From: a virus
Length of the DNA: 64,000 nucleotides
Strand: one strand, 5' to 3'
Virus record (IMG/VR): IMGVR_UViG_3300005613_000025
Coordinates: 1 to 64,000 of that record
Made by a program: the position numbers and the translations under genes. The notes under the pieces were generated by a model that was not told the DNA's origin, did no database searches, and saw only the letters and a list, made by a program, of their open reading frames with translations. Shown piece by piece: positions 59,851 through 64,000 of the stretch (its first letter is position 1; the number at the start of each line of letters is the position of its first letter).

Positions 59851-59871
59851 ATAAAAATTGATGTAATGATA

Positions 59872-60753
59872 ATGAAAAAATTGAAATATTTTGGTGAATT
59901 TGTAAATGAAAATTATAACCAATCATTAAATGAGGGTTTATTTGGTAAATTATTTGATTGGGCTGGTGGCATTTTAAAACTTGGAAAAGTTAAGAAAGCA
60001 TTAGAGACATATGAAAAAGAGTTAATAGGCAACATTCAAGTTGATATGACTGATGAAAATGAAGACAAAATGGGCATCTTTGCAAAGATATTAAAGAAAG
60101 AATTCGAAATTGAGATAGCAAAGAAAAATAAACAAAATACAGAAGAATTTAAAAAACAATTAAATTTATTGAAAGAGGAAGAAAAAAATATAAAAGAATT
60201 TTTAGATAATGAAATTTCACAAGCAATAAAAAAGAAACCAAATATTAAATATAAAGCTACTAAACTTAAACTTGAAATGAATAAGAAAGGTATAGAAGCT
60301 AAAAGAAAGATATTGGAAAAATTTCAAAAAGATGAAAAATACAAAGGAATATCATCGATAAGTGCTAAGCTAAAAGATATTAAAAATATTGAAAACAAAA
60401 TGAATTCAGAATTGGCTAAAATCGATAATATATCTAAAGGATATCAACCAGGTGATGTGGTTAAATATAAGTCTAAGGATGGTGGTGAAAATATAATATT
60501 AATAACAAAAGTCGAAAACGATGATAGGGGTGAAATCAAAGATATAATGGCAAAAACATTAAAAGAAGGTGATGGAGAATTAAGAACTGAAAAAGAAATG
60601 CAAGAAAAAGATTCTTTTACACCTATTAGAAATAATATTGGCGAAAAGATAACAGATGAAAAGGAATTATCAGATTTATTTGGTGGTGAAGAAGGTAGTT
60701 TAGATAAATATAAAGAATATAAAGAAAAAAATATAATAAAGTCTAAAGATTAA
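59872..60753 (+). CDS. Head-targeted coiled-coil protein
   Basis: 293 residues: leader MKKLKYFGEFVNENYNQSL followed by NEGLFGKLFDW, giving two possible (I/L)xE-type cuts. Long charged helices (residues 40-185), then an SH3-like segment (GYQPGDVVKYKSKDGGEN). An ATG two codons earlier is possible. More A-rich and less codon-biased than neighbours. Confidence 0.6.
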   Translation: MKKLKYFGEFVNENYNQSLNEGLFGKLFDWAGGILKLGKVKKALETYEKELIGNIQVDMTDENEDKMGIFAKILKKEFEIEIAKKNKQNTEEFKKQLNLLKEEEKNIKEFLDNEISQAIKKKPNIKYKATKLKLEMNKKGIEAKRKILEKFQKDEKYKGISSISAKLKDIKNIENKMNSELAKIDNISKGYQPGDVVKYKSKDGGENIILITKVENDDRGEIKDIMAKTLKEGDGELRTEKEMQEKDSFTPIRNNIGEKITDEKELSDLFGGEEGSLDKYKEYKEKNIIKSKD

Positions 60754-60755
60754 TT

Positions 60756-61001
60756 ATGAAACATTTAAAAAGATTCAATGAAAGTATCAAGAATGAAATA
60801 ATATCACACCTATCAGAAAAAGAAGGAGATATTGATTCAGAGGAGATACAAAATGTTTTTGATATACTCAATGAGTATGATGATGATCTGACCGGATTGA
60901 CATCAATTGACAGTAAATTGATATCAAGATTATTGGATGATAAACGAATCATTTCAAGGATCGAGGCTGATGATTCTTTTAGTGATCCATTTGAATTTTA
61001 A
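60756..61001 (+). CDS. Small head-targeted protein
   Basis: 81 residues: leader MKHLKRFNESIKNE, then acidic helix. Follows the 59872 gene by 2 bp. Unknown role. Confidence 0.6.
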   Translation: MKHLKRFNESIKNEIISHLSEKEGDIDSEEIQNVFDILNEYDDDLTGLTSIDSKLISRLLDDKRIISRIEADDSFSDPFEF

Positions 61002-61051
61002 ACTTTTTGTAAATAACATATATAATCATTCAAATTATTAATATTACTGAA

Positions 61052-61522
61052 ATGAAAAATTATGTTACAAAAAAGGGATATGACCAACTACAATCTCAAC
61101 TTGATAAACTTGTTCGTGTAGATGCACGAGAGGCAATTGAAATGATAGCAGATGCCAAGGACAAAGGTGATCTTTCTGAGAATGCTGAGTATGAAGCTGC
61201 AAAAGCTTATCAAGAATCGGTTCAAATAAAAATACACCAACTTTCTGAAAAATTGAGAAACAGTGAGATAATTTCGACTCCGAAAGATGTCACATCTGTT
61301 GGTATGTTGACACAAGTTGAATTGAAAAATCACACGAACGGTCAGAACATGATCTGGTCATTGGTTCCAGAGAATGAAATAGATATTAAAAATGGTAAGA
61401 TATCATTCAATTCTCCGATAGCTGCCGGACTGATAGGAAGAAAGGTGGGTGAGATGGTTGATGTGAAAGTTCCTGTTGGTGAGATGCGATTTGAAATACT
61501 CGCCATCAAACCACACCTTTGA
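61052..61522 (+). CDS. GreA/GreB-type transcript cleavage factor
   Basis: 156 residues: N-terminal coiled coil with acidic tip GDLSENAEYEAAK (about 38-50) and C-terminal FKBP-like domain (SPIAAGLIGRKVGEMVDVKVP). The tip residues D and E reach the RNA polymerase active site to rescue backtracked complexes. A phage copy may help host polymerase read late genes or oust host Gre factors. Confidence 0.92.
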   Translation: MKNYVTKKGYDQLQSQLDKLVRVDAREAIEMIADAKDKGDLSENAEYEAAKAYQESVQIKIHQLSEKLRNSEIISTPKDVTSVGMLTQVELKNHTNGQNMIWSLVPENEIDIKNGKISFNSPIAAGLIGRKVGEMVDVKVPVGEMRFEILAIKPHL

Positions 61523-61558
61523 TTTTTTTAATTCAAAAAAAATTCATATATTAGTGGT

Positions 61559-61996
61559 ATGAAAAAATTCAGTTTTGACATACATGGAGTGATTGATGCG
61601 ACCCCTGATATGTTTTCATTCCTGACATCAATATTGGTTGATTCTGGTTGTGAGGTACATATTCTTACTGGTGGATCTTGGAACGAACAACTTGAATCAC
61701 AATTACGAGAAATGAACATAAAATGGACACATAGTTTCTCTGTGTATGACCATCTCATAGAAAATAACACACCAACAAAAGGACATGTTGAATTTCCTGA
61801 TGGGACGGTTCAAAAAAAATTTATTGATGGATATTGGGATAAAGTGAAGGGTGAATATTGTAAGAAACATAATATTGACCTTCATATTGATGATACTCTG
61901 ATATATAATGATTTCTTTTCTACGCCATTCGCAAGGTTCTGGTCACATAATAACAAACCAAAGGCAAAACATAAAGATGTGAGATTATTGAAATGA
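61559..61996 (+). CDS. HAD-like phosphatase
   Basis: 145 residues: KKFSFDIHGVIDATPDMF (motif I as DxHG instead of DxDG), HILTGGSWNEQ (motif II) and LHIDDTLIYND (motif IV). The second Asp of motif I, the usual general acid, is His here, so activity may be altered. Preceded by CATATATTAGTGGT, close to the host-type box. Confidence 0.7.
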   Translation: MKKFSFDIHGVIDATPDMFSFLTSILVDSGCEVHILTGGSWNEQLESQLREMNIKWTHSFSVYDHLIENNTPTKGHVEFPDGTVQKKFIDGYWDKVKGEYCKKHNIDLHIDDTLIYNDFFSTPFARFWSHNNKPKAKHKDVRLLK

Positions 61997-61999
61997 ATA

Positions 62000-62281
62000 T
62001 CAATTTCCACTGAAAGAGTCAGAAAATTTTCCACCTTCTACCCACTTTCCCTTTTTATCATCCCAGTTCACATAATTGACATCTGGGTTTTTTCTTATGA
62101 ATTCGACATATTTTTCTGCCTTTTCATCTTCACTCTTTTTTAAAAGATCGTTATAAATTTTTCTTTTTGCCGGGTGTTTATCTATGATACCCAAAGCTTC
62201 TTCTCGAGATTTCTTACCGAATCCTAAGAAACCTTCATTTGTTGGATTTTCAAAAGATTCAAATGTTGTCAAATGCTTCAT
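62000..62281 (-). CDS. Small head-targeted protein
   Basis: 93 residues: leader MKHLTTFESFENPTNEGFLG, with FGKKSREEALGIIDKHPAKR following. The NEGFLGFG block also occurs in the 59872 protein (NEGLFGKL), so both share an extended leader. AT-rich box upstream. Confidence 0.6.
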   Translation of the reverse strand: MKHLTTFESFENPTNEGFLGFGKKSREEALGIIDKHPAKRKIYNDLLKKSEDEKAEKYVEFIRKNPDVNYVNWDDKKGKWVEGGKFSDSFSGN

Positions 62282-62332
62282 TTCAAAATAATATATTTTT
62301 AATTATATATTAAGTTAAAAATACCTTTATTT

Positions 62333-62734
62333 TCAAATTTCAGATAAAACTTGCCTATCATATTCTGATAGGCTTTCTATTCCATGTAAATTTATTTTAT
62401 CCAATACTATATCAACCGTCAAATTAGAATTTATATAATCTTGTTTTATGAGATCGAATTCAGTATCATCAAAGTCAATATTGTCAGTGATGACATCGAA
62501 TGTTACATCGTTGAACTCAAATTTGATCTCATTGTCAAAAAATACATTGATGAAGAAATCCAGATCGGTTTCGTTAATATACACATAAGATATTAAATGG
62601 TCAGTAGATACCCATTTATCCAATGTGTCGCCTGGCATATTATGAAGTTTTTCTAAAATTGTAATAGGCAAATTATTTTCGATGAAAGAAATCCTTTTTT
62701 TGGTTTCAAATATGTCGAACCTATAGAACCTCAT
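62333..62734 (-). CDS. Unknown protein with leader
   Basis: 133 residues: MRFYRFDIFETKKR is leader-like. C-terminus DIVLDKINLHGIESLSEYDRQ matches the motif at the end of the 35556 membrane protein. Overlaps the CAP gene by 4 bp. Confidence 0.55.
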   Translation of the reverse strand: MRFYRFDIFETKKRISFIENNLPITILEKLHNMPGDTLDKWVSTDHLISYVYINETDLDFFINVFFDNEIKFEFNDVTFDVITDNIDFDDTEFDLIKQDYINSNLTVDIVLDKINLHGIESLSEYDRQVLSEI

Positions 62735-63363
62735 CTTAATTGAGCGAAATTTTGCACGAACTTAATGTTTTGGCAATTATCAACCTGAACGACAGCGACA
62801 ATATTCCATTTTTCATTGAAAATGTTTTTTCTGTGACCTTTGTTATCATTGTTGCTATCAATTATGAATTGTAACATCGTATCGATAACTTCATCACTTG
62901 TGGAGATATTCTCACCCCATGATAAATGATCGGTTTGTGAGTTATCGATGTGCTTGATCGAATCATTTTTTTCATTTTGTTTGAAGTTATGATTCTTCAT
63001 TGTATTATACATCGTGGTGTCGAATTTGAGAGGAGATACTGGTGAAACGGTATCTAGAAAAGAAATGGTCTCATCAATATCTCGAATTATGTTTCGTTTT
63101 TCAAATTTTTCAGATTGTGATGTTTTAAAAGATACCATGATATTTTCTGATATCTTTTTCTTCAATTCATCGACCAAACTCATCGTATTGTTTTGGTTCT
63201 CATACTCAAGTTCTTTATTTTTAAGTGAGTCGAGCATTGGTATGAATGATCTAGGTGATGTTCTGATTTGATTTATAAGGTTCAACATTTTAACTTCTTC
63301 GATTGTCTGTGTGAAAGAAACAAATGGAAGTATGATCAAAAGAAGTGTCAGTGATTTTTTCAT
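62731..63363 (-). CDS. Secreted CAP-domain protein
   Basis: 210 residues with an N-terminal signal peptide (KKSLTLLLIILPFVSFTQT). The CAP/SCP pattern follows: MLNLINQIRTSPRSF, HLSWGENIS, GHRKNIFNEKWNIVAVV and VQNFA. The usual active-site His and Glu set is partly kept (GEN, GHRKN). Bacterial CAP proteins act in the envelope. It might alter the host surface or be displayed on virions. A minus-strand TTCATATATTTAAAG box is upstream. Confidence 0.72.
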   Translation of the reverse strand: MKKSLTLLLIILPFVSFTQTIEEVKMLNLINQIRTSPRSFIPMLDSLKNKELEYENQNNTMSLVDELKKKISENIMVSFKTSQSEKFEKRNIIRDIDETISFLDTVSPVSPLKFDTTMYNTMKNHNFKQNEKNDSIKHIDNSQTDHLSWGENISTSDEVIDTMLQFIIDSNNDNKGHRKNIFNEKWNIVAVVQVDNCQNIKFVQNFAQLR

Positions 63364-63405
63364 ACTTTAAATATATGAAATATTTTTAACATATCCAAAA
63401 AGATG

Positions 63406-64000
63406 TCATCTGCGTTTAACTCGTTTTTTCTTGAAATCTTCACAACCACCAGCCTTGCATGTCGAAAAAATTGTCGTTACAGGATTATTATTTATTGAAT
63501 TTTTGCTCTTTTTCGTTTTTTTGGATTTTTTCTTTTTACCATATACTTTTGTCATCATCAGGTCATATAATATAACGGAGCTTTTATCATTATCAATATC
63601 AAACACTGGATCCTTTGCCTCTATATCTTCATCAAAATCCGTGAAATATATTTTGATATTTACATATCTGGCTTCAGGATCTTGCTCTTGTGATGAACCT
63701 AATTCACCTTTACCCTGTTCATATAATATGTTTTGGTCAATCATTGGCAATCCTTTCTCTGGAACACCTTTTCCCTTTAAAAATTCTACTATTTCAGATC
63801 TTACTTTGTTATTTCTTACAGTCGATAATCCTTTATTATCACCAGAAACTCCTAAATTCATTAACTTTTTTGATAAATTTTCAGAAACTCTTTGTTTATC
63901 TGTTGATGATTCTATTTCAATTTTCAATATGGTACCACCAGATGAATTTAACAATTCTAAAGTCCTGTGTATATTTTCCTTGAATTTTTCTGTAATATCA
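63406..64000 (-). CDS. OmpA-like domain protein, 5' end outside the window
   Basis: The minus-strand frame stays open from 63406 to the right edge, so the start lies beyond 64000. Visible residues include NSSGGTILKIEIESSTDKQ, NKGLSTVRNNKVRSEIVEFL, KGKGVPEKG and DPEARYVNIKIYF, the order of an OmpA C-terminal peptidoglycan-binding fold (xGxTD, LSxxRAxxV, NRxVxI). The C-terminus is very basic (KKKKSKKTKKSK and KKKRVKRR) with a Cys pair. It could be a tail or baseplate protein that meets the cell wall. Confidence 0.55.
   Translation of the reverse strand, partial: DITEKFKENIHRTLELLNSSGGTILKIEIESSTDKQRVSENLSKKLMNLGVSGDNKGLSTVRNNKVRSEIVEFLKGKGVPEKGLPMIDQNILYEQGKGELGSSQEQDPEARYVNIKIYFTDFDEDIEAKDPVFDIDNDKSSVILYDLMMTKVYGKKKKSKKTKKSKNSINNNPVTTIFSTCKAGGCEDFKKKRVKRR

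Overview
The window looks like part of a large, AT-rich, T4-related myovirus genome whose host is a member of the Bacteroidota (probably Flavobacteriia). The T4 link rests on a gp21-type prohead protease fused to a scaffold, a gp23-type major capsid protein, a gp55-type late sigma factor, a family B DNA polymerase fragment, and more than twenty proteins that begin with a T4-like capsid-targeting leader (MKxxxxFxxE). The Bacteroidota link rests on TAnnTTTG promoter boxes just upstream of early-type genes, the lack of Shine-Dalgarno sequences, a Bacteroidota-type tmRNA resume region, and a CRISPR-like repeat that resembles type VI-B repeats.

Layout. 1-289 (minus): C-terminal half of a family B DNA polymerase, interrupted inside motif B by a 37-nt hairpin element. 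366-1505: HNH-type homing endonuclease. 1573-9377: head genes (protease-scaffold, major capsid protein), a Vsr-fold homing endonuclease, a ParB-like protein, the late sigma factor and a probable virion protein. 9389-12054: zinc peptidase, an S4/ValRS-arm RNA-binding protein, a complete tmRNA with an unusual 30-codon tag, and a GIY-YIG endonuclease. 12124-16951: NADAR protein, ADP-ribosyltransferase, a PurA remnant, a LAGLIDADG fragment and a D12-class adenine methyltransferase. 17013-31826: mostly head-targeted proteins, plus a ligase-like protein, a PolA-like polymerase, a 2H phosphoesterase, a glycosyltransferase and thymidylate synthase. 31868-48739: RuvC-like resolvase, nucleotidyltransferase, Nudix, PhoH, SprT, an XPD/DinG-type helicase, thioredoxin and SmpB. 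48740-49518: a promoter followed by a roughly 580-nt structured non-coding RNA. 49519-64000: YqeY-like protein, IF3, ligase and NTase genes, HAD phosphatases, a four-repeat CRISPR-like array, ClpP, a second GIY-YIG endonuclease, a DNA methyltransferase, Nudix, GreA, a secreted CAP protein and an OmpA-like protein.

How it may work together. The phage seems to carry its own translation quality-control set: tmRNA, SmpB, a ClpP protease, IF3 and a tRNA-arm-like RNA-binding protein. The tmRNA tag ends in ELEVA instead of the usual LAA, which suggests that tagged proteins are routed differently. A second theme is a large set of proteins with capsid-targeting leaders (an ADP-ribosyltransferase, a nucleotidyltransferase, a pterin dehydratase-like protein, a nuclease-like protein and many unknowns) that would be packaged in the head and delivered with the DNA. 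Two promoter classes can be read directly: host-type TATATTTG boxes, some only 4 nt from the ATG, and late-type TTTTAATATATA or TATAAATA boxes. Functions are assigned from motifs read by eye. No database search was run.
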